A DNA stretch of 64,000 nt, from positions 1 through 64,000 of the forward strand of contig NZ_CANMTQ010000015.1 in assembly GCF_947500835.1 (NCBI RefSeq), written 5' to 3'. The first letter of the stretch is position 1; every line of letters begins with the position of its first letter. The DNA comes from an uncultured Halomonas sp. (lineage in GTDB: Bacteria; Pseudomonadota; Gammaproteobacteria; Pseudomonadales; Halomonadaceae). The notes beneath the pieces are model-generated. The model saw only the letters and a list, made by a program, of their open reading frames with translations. It searched no databases and was not told the origin of the DNA. The position numbers and the translations under genes are program-made. Shown piece by piece: positions 31,660 through 40,843 of the stretch.

Positions 31660-32658
31660 ATGCAGCGTTCAGTAACAGAGTTTCTTCGTCCTCGGGATAT
31701 CAAGGTCGAAGAGATCAGTGCACACCACGCCAAAATCGTGCTCGAACCTTTCGAGCGTGGTTTTGGCCACACTCTGGGTAACGCCCTGCGTCGCATTTTG
31801 CTTTCTTCCATGCCCGGTTGTGCCGTGGTGGAAGTTGAAATTGCAGGTGTCGATCACGAATATAGCGCGATCGAAGGTGTCCAGGAAGACGTTATTGAGA
31901 TTCTTCTGAATCTCAAGGACGTGTCGGTTAAAATGCATAGTCGTGATGAAGCCACTCTGTCTTTGAACAAGCAGGGGCCGGGTATCGTGACGGCAGGTGA
32001 CATTGCTACCGACCACGATGTGGATATTGTCAATCCCGATCATGTGATCGCTCATATCAATGAGGGCGCTGAGCTGAAGATGCAGCTCCGGATTGCACGG
32101 GGCCGTGGTTACGAGCCTGCGGATGTGCGTGCAGAAGTTGATGATGAAGCTCGCACTATTGGTCGTCTGCAGTTGGATGCAACGTTTAGTCCGGTACGTC
32201 GTGTTTCTTATTCAGTCGAAGCTGCACGTGTCGAGCAACGTACCGATCTCGATAAGCTGATTATCGATCTCGAGACCGATGGTACCCTGGATCCTGAAGA
32301 AGCGATCCGCCGCAGTGCTACGATCCTCCAAGAGCAACTGGGGGCATTCGTCGATCTGGAAGTCGATAAGGAACAGGAAAACGAAGTGGAAGAGGATCAT
32401 GTTGATCCCATTCTGCTGCGTCCTGTAGATGACCTCGAGCTGACGGTTCGCAGTGCCAACTGCCTCAAGGCTGAGAACATCTATTATATCGGCGATCTGA
32501 TTCAGCGTACCGAGGTGGAGCTGTTGAAGACCCCTAATCTCGGTAAGAAGTCCCTGAATGAAATCAAGGACGTGTTGGCAGCTCGTGGTTTGTCACTTGG
32601 CATGCGGCTGGAGAACTGGCCGCCTTCTAGCTTGAAGGACGAAAAGGCTTCCGCGTGA
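31660..32658 (+). CDS. rpoA: DNA-directed RNA polymerase subunit alpha
   Basis: The alpha dimer scaffolds RNA polymerase assembly; its C-terminal domain contacts UP elements and activators. The 332 aa product has the N-terminal dimerisation domain with GFGHTLGNALRRILLSSMPG (residues about 34-53), an acidic linker (EQENEVEEDH, near 240), and the alpha-CTD with RSANCLKAENI and NLGKKSLNEIKDVLAARGLSLGM containing the DNA-contacting positions. Full length; followed by rplQ. Confidence 0.98.
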   Translation: MQRSVTEFLRPRDIKVEEISAHHAKIVLEPFERGFGHTLGNALRRILLSSMPGCAVVEVEIAGVDHEYSAIEGVQEDVIEILLNLKDVSVKMHSRDEATLSLNKQGPGIVTAGDIATDHDVDIVNPDHVIAHINEGAELKMQLRIARGRGYEPADVRAEVDDEARTIGRLQLDATFSPVRRVSYSVEAARVEQRTDLDKLIIDLETDGTLDPEEAIRRSATILQEQLGAFVDLEVDKEQENEVEEDHVDPILLRPVDDLELTVRSANCLKAENIYYIGDLIQRTEVELLKTPNLGKKSLNEIKDVLAARGLSLGMRLENWPPSSLKDEKASA

Positions 32659-32697
32659 GCGCCGACTCGAGTCCCCGTTTGGTAAGGAATTACAACC

Positions 32698-33084
32698 ATG
32701 CGTCATCGTAAGAGTGGTCGTCATCTGAATCGTACCAGCTCGCACCGCCAGGCCATGTTCAAGAACATGTGTGTCTCGCTGGTCGAGCACGAGGTCATCA
32801 AGACGACCCTACCCAAAGCCAAGGAACTGCGGCGTCATATTGAGCCGCTGATCACCTTGTCCAAGCAAGACAGCGTCGCCAATCGGCGATTAGCGTTCAG
32901 CCGTACGCTCTCGAAGGAAGCGGTGGGTAAGCTATTTAATGAGCTGGGCCCGCGCTACGTCAATCGCCCTGGTGGCTATGTGCGTATCCTCAAGTGTGGC
33001 TTTCGCACCGGTGACAACGCGCCCATGGCGTTTGTCGAATTGGTGGATCGTCCTGTAGTCGACGAAGCAGCTGGCGAAGAGTGA
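32698..33084 (+). CDS. rplQ: 50S ribosomal protein L17
   Basis: L17 lies at the tunnel exit region of the 50S subunit. The 128 aa protein starts MRHRKSGRHLNRTSSHRQAM and has NRPGGYVRILKCGFRTGDNAPMAFVEL-type C-terminal signature, followed by a short acidic tail typical of the class. Last gene of the alpha operon, ending at a strong terminator. Confidence 0.98.
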   Translation: MRHRKSGRHLNRTSSHRQAMFKNMCVSLVEHEVIKTTLPKAKELRRHIEPLITLSKQDSVANRRLAFSRTLSKEAVGKLFNELGPRYVNRPGGYVRILKCGFRTGDNAPMAFVELVDRPVVDEAAGEE

Positions 33085-33124
33085 GCTTTTCTGGCACTTG
33101 ATATTCAACGAAAGTGCAGTATCT

Positions 33125-33152
33125 AAACCGGTCTATCAGGACCGGTTTTTTT
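33125..33152 (+). terminator. terminator of the alpha operon
   Basis: AAACCGGTC and GACCGGTTT pair across a TATCAG loop and run into a stretch of seven T residues, 40 bp after rplQ. It also separates the ribosomal block from convergent uvrA. Confidence 0.92.
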
Positions 33153-33240
33153 GTGATGGCATTTTGATTCGAGGACGCGGTTGAAACTGGCGAAGGGCAG
33201 GGCCGGTTGCTGTCCGGCCCATTCGCTGCAAGAGGACGGG

Positions 33241-36123
33241 TCAGGCGCTACTGGCGGCAATGTCCTTGGCTCGGGACTTGCTGCCCTTGCCGCCTGATTT
33301 GCGCGCCAGCAGTGGCTTGAGAAAACGGCCGGTATGTGATCTCTCTATGTTGGCGACCTGCTCTGGGGTGCCTTCGGCGATAATGCGACCACCGCCGGAT
33401 CCTCCTTCAGGACCTAGGTCCGTCACCCAGTCGGCGGTCTTGACGACATCCAAGTTGTGTTCGATGACCACGATGGTGTTGCCGTGATCGCGCAAGCGGT
33501 GGAGCACCGTCAATAGTTGACGTATATCCTCAAAATGCAGTCCGGTCGTTGGCTCGTCGAGAATATAGAGGGTCTGGCCGGTATCGCGTTTGGCAAGCTC
33601 CCTGGCCAGCTTGACTCGCTGCGCTTCGCCGCCAGAAAGAGTCGTGGCGCTCTGGCCTAGACGTACATAGGAAAGCCCCACATCGATCAAGGTCTGTAGA
33701 CGCCGTGCGATTACCGGGACCGGGCTGAAGAACTCCAATGCTTCCTCGACAGTCATCTCCAGTACTTCGTGGATATTCTTATCCTTGTAGTTGACCTCAA
33801 GCGTTTCCCGATTGTAGCGCTTGCCCTTGCATACATCGCAGGGAACGTAGATATCTGGAAGGAAGTGCATTTCGACCTTGATCATGCCCTCGCCTTGGCA
33901 AGCCTCACAGCGTCCACCCTTGACGTTGAAGGAAAAACGCCCTGGCTTGTAGCCTCTGGAGCGTGCTTCTTGAGTGCCGGCGAAGAGTTCACGAATTGGC
34001 GTAAAGATACCGGTGTAGGTTGCCGGGTTGGAGCGGGGCGTGCGACCGATGGGACTCTGGTCGATATCGATGATCTTGTCGAGCTTATCGAGGCCCTCGA
34101 TCTTTTTATAGGGTGCCGGTGTCAGGGTGGTGGCGCGGTTTAGCTCGCAGGCGGCAATCGGCATCAGGGTCGAGTTGATCAAGGTCGATTTCCCCGACCC
34201 CGAGACCCCGGTCACGCAAATGAACAAGCCTAGGGGGAGCTCCAGGGTAACATCTTGCAGATTGTTCCCGGTTGCACCGCTCAAGCGCAGCATCTTCTCA
34301 GGGTTGCACGGGATTCGATGAGGCGGAATCTCGATGCGTCGCGAGCCCGCAAGATACTGACCGGTAAGAGACTCTTCGCTGCTTTCGATATCGTCCGGTG
34401 TGCCTTGAGCCACGACACGACCGCCATGCACGCCAGCGCCAGGGCCAATATCCAGCACATGATCCGCGGCGCGGATGGCGTCTTCGTCATGCTCGACCAC
34501 GATTACCGTATTGCCCAGGTCCCGCAAATGCACGAGGGTCTTGAGCAAACGATCATTGTCGCGTTGATGAAGGCCGATAGAAGGCTCATCCAGGATATAC
34601 ATGACGCCGACAAGCCCTGCTCCAATCTGACTTGCCAGTCGTATACGCTGAGCTTCACCACCGGAAAGCGTATCCGCGCTGCGCTCCAGGTTAAGATAAT
34701 CAAGCCCTACGTTGACCAGAAATTCCAATCGTGCATGAATCTCGTTAACGATCTTGAGGGCGATCTCGCCTTTGCGTCCGGGAAGCGTCAGTGTCTTGAA
34801 ATACTGCCAGGCCTCACCAATCGGCAAGCGCACCATCTGGGGCAGGGTGTAATCATCGACGAAAACATGACGCGACTCTTTTCGTAGACGGCTACCTTGG
34901 CACGTCGGACAGGGCTGCACGGCCAGATACTTGGCGAGATCATCCCGCACCATGTTCGATTCAGTCTCGCGGTAGCGCCGCTGCATGTTGGGCAGCACAC
35001 CTTCGAAAGGATGTTCGCGAGTAACCTTGCGTCCCCGGTCATTGACATAGCTGAAGGCAACGACGTCATCGCCGCTGCCGTTGAGCACGATATCGCGCTC
35101 ATGCCGGGCAAGCTCAGCCCAGGGTGTCTCCAGTTTGAATCGATAATGCGCGGCCAGTGCCTGTAGCTGATTGAAGTAGTAAACGCTGCGTCGATCCCAG
35201 CCTTTGATTGCTCCTTCAGCCAAGGAGAGTTCAGGATGACTGATCAGCTTCTCTGCATCGAAGAACTGCTGCACGCCAAGGCCATCGCAGGTCGGACAGG
35301 CGCCTGCCGGGTTGTTGAAGGAAAACATCCTCGGCTCTAGCTCGGCAATGGAGTAACCGCAGACCGGGCAGGCAAACCGTGCCGAAAAAGTGATGTCCTC
35401 CTGTTCATCGTCCATGAAATGTACCAGGGCGATGCCGTCGGCCAAGTTAAGAGCGGTCTCGAAGGATTCGGCCAAGCGCTGTTGCAAGTCTTCGCGGACC
35501 TTGATGCGATCCACCACTACGCTGATATCGTGTTTCTTGTTCTTTTCCAGGGGCGCGATGTCGTCGAGTTCCAATACCTGACCATCGATCATGGCGCGCA
35601 CGAACCCTTGAGCTCGAAGCTCGCTGATCAGTTGCAGATGCTCGCCTTTGCGGCCCTTGACGACAGGGGCCATAAGCATCAGCTTACTGCCTTCAGGCAG
35701 AGTCAGAACCTGATCGACCATCTGGGAAATGGTCTGGGCCTCTAGATCGGTACCATGCTGTGGACAGCGTGGCGTGCCAGCCCGGGCGAACAGCAAACGT
35801 AGATAATCGTAGATTTCGGTAATCGTTCCGACAGTGGAGCGCGGATTATGAGACGTGGATTTTTGCTCGATGGAAATCGCAGGTGACAGCCCTTCGATAT
35901 GATCCATGTCGGGCTTTTCCATCATCGACAGGAACTGGCGGGCATAGGTGGATAGCGACTCGACGTAGCGGCGTTGCCCCTCGGCGTACAGCGTGTCGAA
36001 AGCGAGCGACGACTTGCCGGAACCTGATAGCCCGGTCACCACGATCAATTTGTCTCGCGGCAATTCGACATCGATGTTCTTGAGGTTGTGAGTGCGTGCA
36101 CCCCTGACCAGAATCTTGTCCAT
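33241..36123 (-). CDS. uvrA: excinuclease ABC subunit UvrA
   Basis: UvrA recognises DNA lesions and loads UvrB in nucleotide excision repair. The 960 aa product has two ABC ATPase halves: Walker A GLSGSGKSS (about residue 31) and GVSGSGKST (about 645), with paired signatures DTLSGGEAQRIRLASQIG and TTLSGGEAQRVKLARELA. Zinc-finger cysteines appear as CPVCGYS...CPTCDG and CEACQGEG...CDVCKG. The ATG at 36123 is preferred over a GTG two codons upstream because GAGGTGG is then the ribosome binding site. No LexA-type CTGT-N8-ACAG box is seen upstream, unlike E. coli. Confidence 0.98.
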   Translation of the reverse strand: MDKILVRGARTHNLKNIDVELPRDKLIVVTGLSGSGKSSLAFDTLYAEGQRRYVESLSTYARQFLSMMEKPDMDHIEGLSPAISIEQKSTSHNPRSTVGTITEIYDYLRLLFARAGTPRCPQHGTDLEAQTISQMVDQVLTLPEGSKLMLMAPVVKGRKGEHLQLISELRAQGFVRAMIDGQVLELDDIAPLEKNKKHDISVVVDRIKVREDLQQRLAESFETALNLADGIALVHFMDDEQEDITFSARFACPVCGYSIAELEPRMFSFNNPAGACPTCDGLGVQQFFDAEKLISHPELSLAEGAIKGWDRRSVYYFNQLQALAAHYRFKLETPWAELARHERDIVLNGSGDDVVAFSYVNDRGRKVTREHPFEGVLPNMQRRYRETESNMVRDDLAKYLAVQPCPTCQGSRLRKESRHVFVDDYTLPQMVRLPIGEAWQYFKTLTLPGRKGEIALKIVNEIHARLEFLVNVGLDYLNLERSADTLSGGEAQRIRLASQIGAGLVGVMYILDEPSIGLHQRDNDRLLKTLVHLRDLGNTVIVVEHDEDAIRAADHVLDIGPGAGVHGGRVVAQGTPDDIESSEESLTGQYLAGSRRIEIPPHRIPCNPEKMLRLSGATGNNLQDVTLELPLGLFICVTGVSGSGKSTLINSTLMPIAACELNRATTLTPAPYKKIEGLDKLDKIIDIDQSPIGRTPRSNPATYTGIFTPIRELFAGTQEARSRGYKPGRFSFNVKGGRCEACQGEGMIKVEMHFLPDIYVPCDVCKGKRYNRETLEVNYKDKNIHEVLEMTVEEALEFFSPVPVIARRLQTLIDVGLSYVRLGQSATTLSGGEAQRVKLARELAKRDTGQTLYILDEPTTGLHFEDIRQLLTVLHRLRDHGNTIVVIEHNLDVVKTADWVTDLGPEGGSGGGRIIAEGTPEQVANIERSHTGRFLKPLLARKSGGKGSKSRAKDIAASSA

Positions 36124-36211
36124 TACCACCTCGGTAGCGCAAAAGCTCGATTATACGCTTCCCTAATGAGGCGGCAAAACGATGTCGTGCTTTTCCTAAT
36201 AGCGGCGGTAT

Positions 36212-36233
36212 CGGTAGAATACCCGATCTACCG
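36212..36233. promoter_or_regulatory. inverted repeat between uvrA and yajR
   Basis: CGGTAGA (36212-36218) and TCTACCG (36227-36233) form a perfect 7-bp inverted repeat with an 8-bp spacer in the 196-bp divergent gap. It could be an operator for either gene; no regulator is identified. Confidence 0.35.
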
Positions 36234-36319
36234 CTGGGCTTCTTTTTCGCCCTACTTGACGTTTATCGTCCTGTACCACGGCCCAACGAACCGCTTTTCA
36301 TTCAGTATGCGACTTGCTC

Positions 36320-37705
36320 ATGACCATTCGTTTGCTTTCTACCGAGCGCCGGGCCATCGTCGGTTTGGCCAGTCTATATGCCACGCGCATGCTTGGGCTG
36401 TTCATGGTGCTTCCGGTTTTAGCGCTGTATGCCGACGACCTGGCCGGCGCTACGCCTTTACTGATTGGTTTGGCACTGGGAATCTATGGTCTGACCCAGG
36501 CTGTGCTGCAGATCCCTTTCGGGCTGCTGTCCGATCGTATCGGGCGCAAAAGTGTGATCGCCGGTGGTCTGATGCTATTCGCCTTGGGCAGTATCGTCGC
36601 TGCGGAGGCGACTACCATTGGTGGCGTCATTTTTGGGCGTTGCCTACAAGGAAGCGGCGCCGTAGCCGGTGCCATCATGGCTTTGCTCGCGGATCAGACT
36701 CGAGAAGAAATTCGTACCGCGGCGATGGCCACCATTGGCCTGTCGATTGGCGTGGCGTTTGCCGTGGCCATGGTGCTTGGACCTTTGTTAGCAGCCTCCT
36801 TCGGTCTTGCCGGCGTGTTCTGGTTTACTGCAGGGCTGGCCCTGCTGAGCCTGCTGGTGCTGTGGCGACTGGTGCCGGCAGCGCCGCGACGAGCGCGGCA
36901 TCGCGACGTGGGAATGGATCGCAGTCAGCTGCGGGATACACTGACGCGTAGCGACCTGCTACGTCTAGATTTTTCGATCTTTGCCCTGCATCTGATCTTG
37001 ATGGCGGTGTTCGTGGCGGTACCATTTCGACTGGTCGATGTTGGTATCGAGGCTGCGCAGCAGGGTTGGGTCTATTTGGGAGTAATGGCGTTGGCTTTTA
37101 TCGGCATGGTGCCTTTGGTCATCATTGCCGAAAAATACCGGCGCATGCGCGTTACCTTTATCGGAGCGGTGGCCAGTATGGTGCTGGTATTGCTGCTACT
37201 GGGAGAGGTCAGTCATCAGCGCTGGATACTGATCGCCTTGCTGTGGGCCTTTTTTGTCGCCTTCAATCTAATGGAGGCGACGTTGCCGTCAATGATCAGT
37301 AAATTGGCCCCGGCGGGCGCCAAGGGAACCGCTATGGGGGTGTACTCCACCAGCCAATTCCTGGGAGCCTTTCTGGGTGGTGTGCTCGGGGGCGCGTTAT
37401 CCCAGCATTTTGGCTATGACGCGGTGTTTCTGGGGGCTGCCGGGCTTGCTCTGGTGTGGCTGTTAATCATCTGGAGGATGCCTGCGCCTCGTCATTTGTC
37501 CAGTGAAGTGGTGGCGCTCGACTCGACGCATCATGACGACGCTCTCGATACCTTGATGGCTAGCTTTGCAGGCGTCGCCGGCGTCGAAGATGTATTGGTC
37601 GTACCCGAGGAGCGCGTCGCTTATCTCAAGGTGGACCGTCAGTGCCTTGATACTCAAGCATTGGCTCGAGTGATAGGTACCCAGCAGGACCGCAAGGGCG
37701 CCTGA
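36320..37705 (+). CDS. yajR: YajR-type MFS transporter with C-terminal cytoplasmic domain
   Basis: A major facilitator superfamily proton-coupled transporter of unproven substrate. The 461 aa product has 12 hydrophobic segments. It carries the RMLGLFMVLPVL start and the motif A sequence GLLSDRIGRK characteristic of YajR, plus GRCLQGSGA and GTAMGVYSTSQFLGAFLGG. A ferredoxin-like cytoplasmic domain of about 65 residues follows (MASFAGVAGVEDVLVVPEERVAYLKVD), as in E. coli YajR. The ATG at 36320 has no strong Shine-Dalgarno sequence; a TTG two codons upstream is the only nearby alternative. Divergent from uvrA and upstream of ssb, a common order in Halomonas and Pseudomonas relatives. Confidence 0.9.
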   Translation: MTIRLLSTERRAIVGLASLYATRMLGLFMVLPVLALYADDLAGATPLLIGLALGIYGLTQAVLQIPFGLLSDRIGRKSVIAGGLMLFALGSIVAAEATTIGGVIFGRCLQGSGAVAGAIMALLADQTREEIRTAAMATIGLSIGVAFAVAMVLGPLLAASFGLAGVFWFTAGLALLSLLVLWRLVPAAPRRARHRDVGMDRSQLRDTLTRSDLLRLDFSIFALHLILMAVFVAVPFRLVDVGIEAAQQGWVYLGVMALAFIGMVPLVIIAEKYRRMRVTFIGAVASMVLVLLLLGEVSHQRWILIALLWAFFVAFNLMEATLPSMISKLAPAGAKGTAMGVYSTSQFLGAFLGGVLGGALSQHFGYDAVFLGAAGLALVWLLIIWRMPAPRHLSSEVVALDSTHHDDALDTLMASFAGVAGVEDVLVVPEERVAYLKVDRQCLDTQALARVIGTQQDRKGA

Positions 37706-37900
37706 CGTTAAATCATCTTCTCGTTTCGTAACGCGCGGCGCTTGTAGCATTTGTGTATCATTCGGCAATCGTCAAAACTATCGTTCCATGACGTTCTAGG
37801 TTGCCTGACAGCCATCGACTTCATCATCGTTGTCCCGAACGGAGGCGATGACCGTCTTGGGTTTCCAATTAATTGATTGTAGAAGGAAAGGTGATTAACT

Positions 37901-38461
37901 ATGGCTAGAGGCGTAAACAAGGTCATCCTGATTGGCAATCTGGGACAGGATCCGGATGTGCGGTTTTTACCCTCCGGCAATCCGGTCGCCAATCTACGCA
38001 TCGCGACTACCGATAGCTGGACCGACAAGCAAAGCGGACAGCGTCAGGAACGCACCGAATGGCACAGCGTCGTGCTTTTCAACAAGCTGGCGGAGATCGC
38101 CCAGCAGTATGTCAAGAAGGGATCGCGTATTTACATTGAAGGGCGTCTACAAACCCGTAAATGGCAGGGGCAGGACGGGCAGGATCGCTACAGCACCGAG
38201 ATTGTGGGCAACGACATGCAGATGCTCGACTCCCGTGGTGCTCAAGGCGGCGGTGACTACGCGCAGCAGCCACAAGGTAATTATGGCGTCCAGCAGAACA
38301 GTTATGGCCAGCAGGGCGGCGGTCAAGGAGGTCAGAGCCCGCGCCCCGCGCAACAGCCTCCCGCGCAGGGTGGCCAAGGAAATGCCGGACAGCAAGGTAA
38401 TAACTACGGCGCGCCTAATCCTGGCAGTTTCGATGATTTCGATGACGAAATCCCGTTCTAG
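37901..38461 (+). CDS. ssb: single-stranded DNA-binding protein
   Basis: SSB tetramers coat single-stranded DNA in replication and repair and recruit partner proteins. The 186 aa protein has an OB fold (MARGVNKVILIGNLGQDPDVR to about residue 110), a Gly/Gln/Pro-rich disordered linker (about 115-175), and the conserved acidic tip DFDDEIPF that binds partners. GGAAAGG lies upstream of the ATG. The 195-bp upstream gap has no gene; no LexA box is visible there. Confidence 0.98.
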   Translation: MARGVNKVILIGNLGQDPDVRFLPSGNPVANLRIATTDSWTDKQSGQRQERTEWHSVVLFNKLAEIAQQYVKKGSRIYIEGRLQTRKWQGQDGQDRYSTEIVGNDMQMLDSRGAQGGGDYAQQPQGNYGVQQNSYGQQGGGQGGQSPRPAQQPPAQGGQGNAGQQGNNYGAPNPGSFDDFDDEIPF

Positions 38462-38480
38462 TCATTTGCTTGAAAATGCA

Positions 38481-39077
38481 TCATTTCGTTGAGTTCGGCT
38501 GATGCCGTAGGCGCCAGGGAGCTTCCCGGTCCTTGGGTTCGGCGTAGGGAATGCCGACCCGAGGGCCGGTAATGACGTTACGATCTTCAACAGGCGTGCC
38601 CTGAGCGAGCCAGAGATGTTTTCCTAGGCATAAATCGTGGCGGTTGAACTCAGCCACGGTGATACCCATTGCCTGGGTGAGTTTGCCAGGGCCATTCGCG
38701 AGATTGCGGCCATTCTTGCCACTGCGACGAGCGAGCATGGTCGCCTCGCCGGTAACTGGAACGATGGCTCTCAACAAAACGGCGCCTGCCCGGCCTGATG
38801 ATTCGGTAACCAGGTTGAACATGTCATGGATACCATATATCAGGTAGACATAGGCATGCCCTGGGCGGCCAAACATGGGCGCGCTGCGAGGCGTAAGACC
38901 CCGGGCAGCATGGCTGGCGCTGTCTTCGGTTCCGCCGTAGGCTTCTGTTTCGACAATACGGCCTACCAGGCGCTCATTACCGTATACGCGCACAAGATGG
39001 CGCCCTAGCAAATCCCGAGCGACTTCCAAGGTTGGGCGCGCATAGAAGCCTTGGGTTAACGGCCCGTCGTTGATCAT
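38481..39077 (-). CDS. 3-methyladenine DNA glycosylase (AAG/MPG family)
   Basis: Removes alkylated purines and related lesions in base excision repair. The protein shows the AAG family blocks ARDLLGRHLVR, IVETEAYGG (with the catalytic glutamate), SHAARGLTPRSAPMFGRPGHAYVYLIYG, and GPGKLTQAMGI. The 198 aa form starting at the ATG at 39077 is chosen because GGGGG lies about 10 bp upstream; an in-frame ATG at 39116 would give 211 aa but has no Shine-Dalgarno sequence. Convergent with ssb, with 19 bp between stops. Confidence 0.92.
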   Translation of the reverse strand: MINDGPLTQGFYARPTLEVARDLLGRHLVRVYGNERLVGRIVETEAYGGTEDSASHAARGLTPRSAPMFGRPGHAYVYLIYGIHDMFNLVTESSGRAGAVLLRAIVPVTGEATMLARRSGKNGRNLANGPGKLTQAMGITVAEFNRHDLCLGKHLWLAQGTPVEDRNVITGPRVGIPYAEPKDREAPWRLRHQPNSTK

Positions 39078-39135
39078 TGTCAAAGAGCCCCCATCATCAT
39101 GATATTGAGCCTGCATTCTTGGAGAAGGAAGTGCC

Positions 39136-40011
39136 GTGAAGTTGTTGATTCTTGATGCAGGGCATTGTTTGAGTCTGGCATTTATGCGTCAAGCCAATCG
39201 GCGCAACGATACTGAGCTAGTAATTGTGCAGGCGTTGACGCTCACCTCCGAGCAGCTTGAAGAAGTAGCCCCAGATGCCTTGATCATCCCGCCCTTGGCA
39301 TCCCCCAGCGATGCGACTCCGGCATTGGTGGAGTCTCACGCTAAAGCCGTGGAGAACTGTCTGGCATTGTGTCGCCATGCCGGTGTGCCCTTGGTATGGT
39401 GTGTCTCGGACGAACTCTACGAAGATGGCGCCGAGCTACCCATTGATGAGCATGTGATTCCCCACCCACGGGATGAAAGCCTGCGTCGGTTGATTGCCAC
39501 CGGCAATCGCATTCGCACAGACCTTACTGAGCATCTGATCGTGCGGCTAGGGCCGCTGTTTGCTCTTGAGGGCGGCGGCGCCTGGCTGTCTGAGCTGATC
39601 GAGCAGCTTTTGCAGGGGCGCAGTGTACGCGCCGCGGAAGATATCGTTTTTTGTCCAATCTCAGCAGATGCCGTGGCCATGGCGTTGATCGGTATGCTGC
39701 ATCAATTGAGCTGTAATGCGACAGCCTGGGGAGCCTACCATCTGGCAGGCATCGAACCTGTCAGTGCCTATACTTTTACATCGACAGTACGCATGCAGCT
39801 CGATACGCGTCTGGCAGGGATGGGCGAGAAGGTGGCATTGGGCGATCTCAAAGCGCTTAATCATCATCATGATCAGCCACTACGGCGCGTGCTCAACTGT
39901 CAACGTGTACTCGATGTCTTCGGTGTGCATCAAAAACCCTGGCGGATTGAATTGGGTCGGATGCTGGACATCTGGTGTCACGCTTATCAGGCGAAGGAGA
40001 AAAACGCATGA
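39136..40011 (+). CDS. RmlD-like sugar-nucleotide-binding family protein (degenerate)
   Basis: The 291 aa protein resembles the dTDP-4-dehydrorhamnose reductase (RmlD) superfamily in layout: an N-terminal Rossmann strand MKLLILDAG, a PPLAS...ALVESHAKAVENCLALCRHAGVPLVW block, then a VRLGPLF and W-GAYHLAG segment. The usual GxxGxxG is replaced by GHCLSLAF and the YxxxK catalytic pair is not apparent, so reductase activity is doubtful. It starts with GTG at 39136 behind AAGGAA and is coupled to the acyltransferase gene by an ATGA overlap. Function unknown; a role linked to lipid synthesis is only inferred from the coupling. Confidence 0.65.
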   Translation: MKLLILDAGHCLSLAFMRQANRRNDTELVIVQALTLTSEQLEEVAPDALIIPPLASPSDATPALVESHAKAVENCLALCRHAGVPLVWCVSDELYEDGAELPIDEHVIPHPRDESLRRLIATGNRIRTDLTEHLIVRLGPLFALEGGGAWLSELIEQLLQGRSVRAAEDIVFCPISADAVAMALIGMLHQLSCNATAWGAYHLAGIEPVSAYTFTSTVRMQLDTRLAGMGEKVALGDLKALNHHHDQPLRRVLNCQRVLDVFGVHQKPWRIELGRMLDIWCHAYQAKEKNA

Positions 40012-40769
40012 ACACGCTACGCAGCCTGATATTTTATCTGGTCTATTTTCTTGCCATTCTATTCTTTGGATTGGTTTGTCTGCCGATTACGCCACTGTTG
40101 CCCCTGAGGGGTCGCTACAAGCTACTTAATCTCTACAATCATTTCATCATTGGCTGGTTCGCATTCATCTGCGGGGTACGCTACGAAGTGCATGGTCGGG
40201 AGAACGTGCCCAAAGGGCCGGTGGTGATTCTGGCGAATCACCAGTGTGAATGGGAAACGCTTTTCCTGCAGGTGCTCAAGCCTCCCGTTTGCACCGTGCT
40301 CAAGCAAGAACTCTTGCGTCTGCCGCTGTTTGGCTGGGCGCTGCGACTGCTTCATCCTATTGCTCTGGATCGTTCGCGCCCTTCACGCGCCATGAAACAG
40401 GTGCTGTCACAGGGGCCCAAGCGGTTGAAAGAAGGGCTATCGGTACTGATTTTTCCTGAAGGCACTCGGGTCGAGCCAGGGCAGCGGCGGCGTTATAACA
40501 AGAGCGGTGCGGTGATTGCCTGTCGCGCCGGAGTTCCTGTGATGCCAGTGGCTCACAATGGAGGAGAGCGCTGGCCGGGGCGGCACTGGGTCAAGAATCC
40601 TGGGCGTTTGTCGGTGGTGGTGGGTGAGCCTATCGCGACGCAGGGGCGCACCCCGGAAGAGGTGCTGGTGAGGGTCGAAGAATGGATCGAGTCGCAGCTG
40701 ACCCTGATTTCAGAAGTCCCACGACCGACGCGGGTTACTGACAAGCCCGCATCACAACTTCCTACCTAG
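40008..40769 (+). CDS. 1-acyl-sn-glycerol-3-phosphate acyltransferase (PlsC family)
   Basis: Adds the second acyl chain to lysophosphatidic acid in phospholipid synthesis at the inner membrane. The 253 aa protein has an N-terminal hydrophobic segment (about residues 7-35) and the PlsC motifs NHQCEWE near residue 79 and FPEGTR near 144. The first motif is H-x4-E instead of the usual H-x4-D. C-terminal PVMPVAHNGGERWPG and GEPI motifs follow. The ATG at 40008 overlaps the upstream stop codon. The terminator behind it faces the other strand. Confidence 0.88.
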   Translation: MNTLRSLIFYLVYFLAILFFGLVCLPITPLLPLRGRYKLLNLYNHFIIGWFAFICGVRYEVHGRENVPKGPVVILANHQCEWETLFLQVLKPPVCTVLKQELLRLPLFGWALRLLHPIALDRSRPSRAMKQVLSQGPKRLKEGLSVLIFPEGTRVEPGQRRRYNKSGAVIACRAGVPVMPVAHNGGERWPGRHWVKNPGRLSVVVGEPIATQGRTPEEVLVRVEEWIESQLTLISEVPRPTRVTDKPASQLPT

Positions 40770-40783
40770 AAAAACCTATCCAT

Positions 40784-40813
40784 ATAAAAAAGGGCGCCCA
40801 ACGAGGCGCCCTT
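40784..40813 (-). terminator. terminator of the fabAB operon
   Basis: AAGGGCGCC (40790-40798) and GGCGCCCTT (40805-40813) form a 9-bp stem. Read on the minus strand it ends in a run of T residues, so it terminates fabB transcription; in the other direction the tail is poor. Confidence 0.85.
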
Positions 40814-40843
40814 AAGCTATTTATCGGTTTAACGATGCAACAA

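Noticed and set aside
34255..34887. A 210-codon + strand frame opposite uvrA
   Set aside because: It lies within a certain uvrA gene and looks like a reverse translation of it.
36124..36319. LexA box upstream of uvrA
   Set aside because: A CTGTACC sequence at about 36271 lacks the matching ACAG half 8 bp later.
36088..36951. A 287-codon + strand frame overlapping the uvrA-yajR gap
   Set aside because: It overlaps the transporter gene in a different frame and has the arginine/serine-rich composition of a shifted frame.
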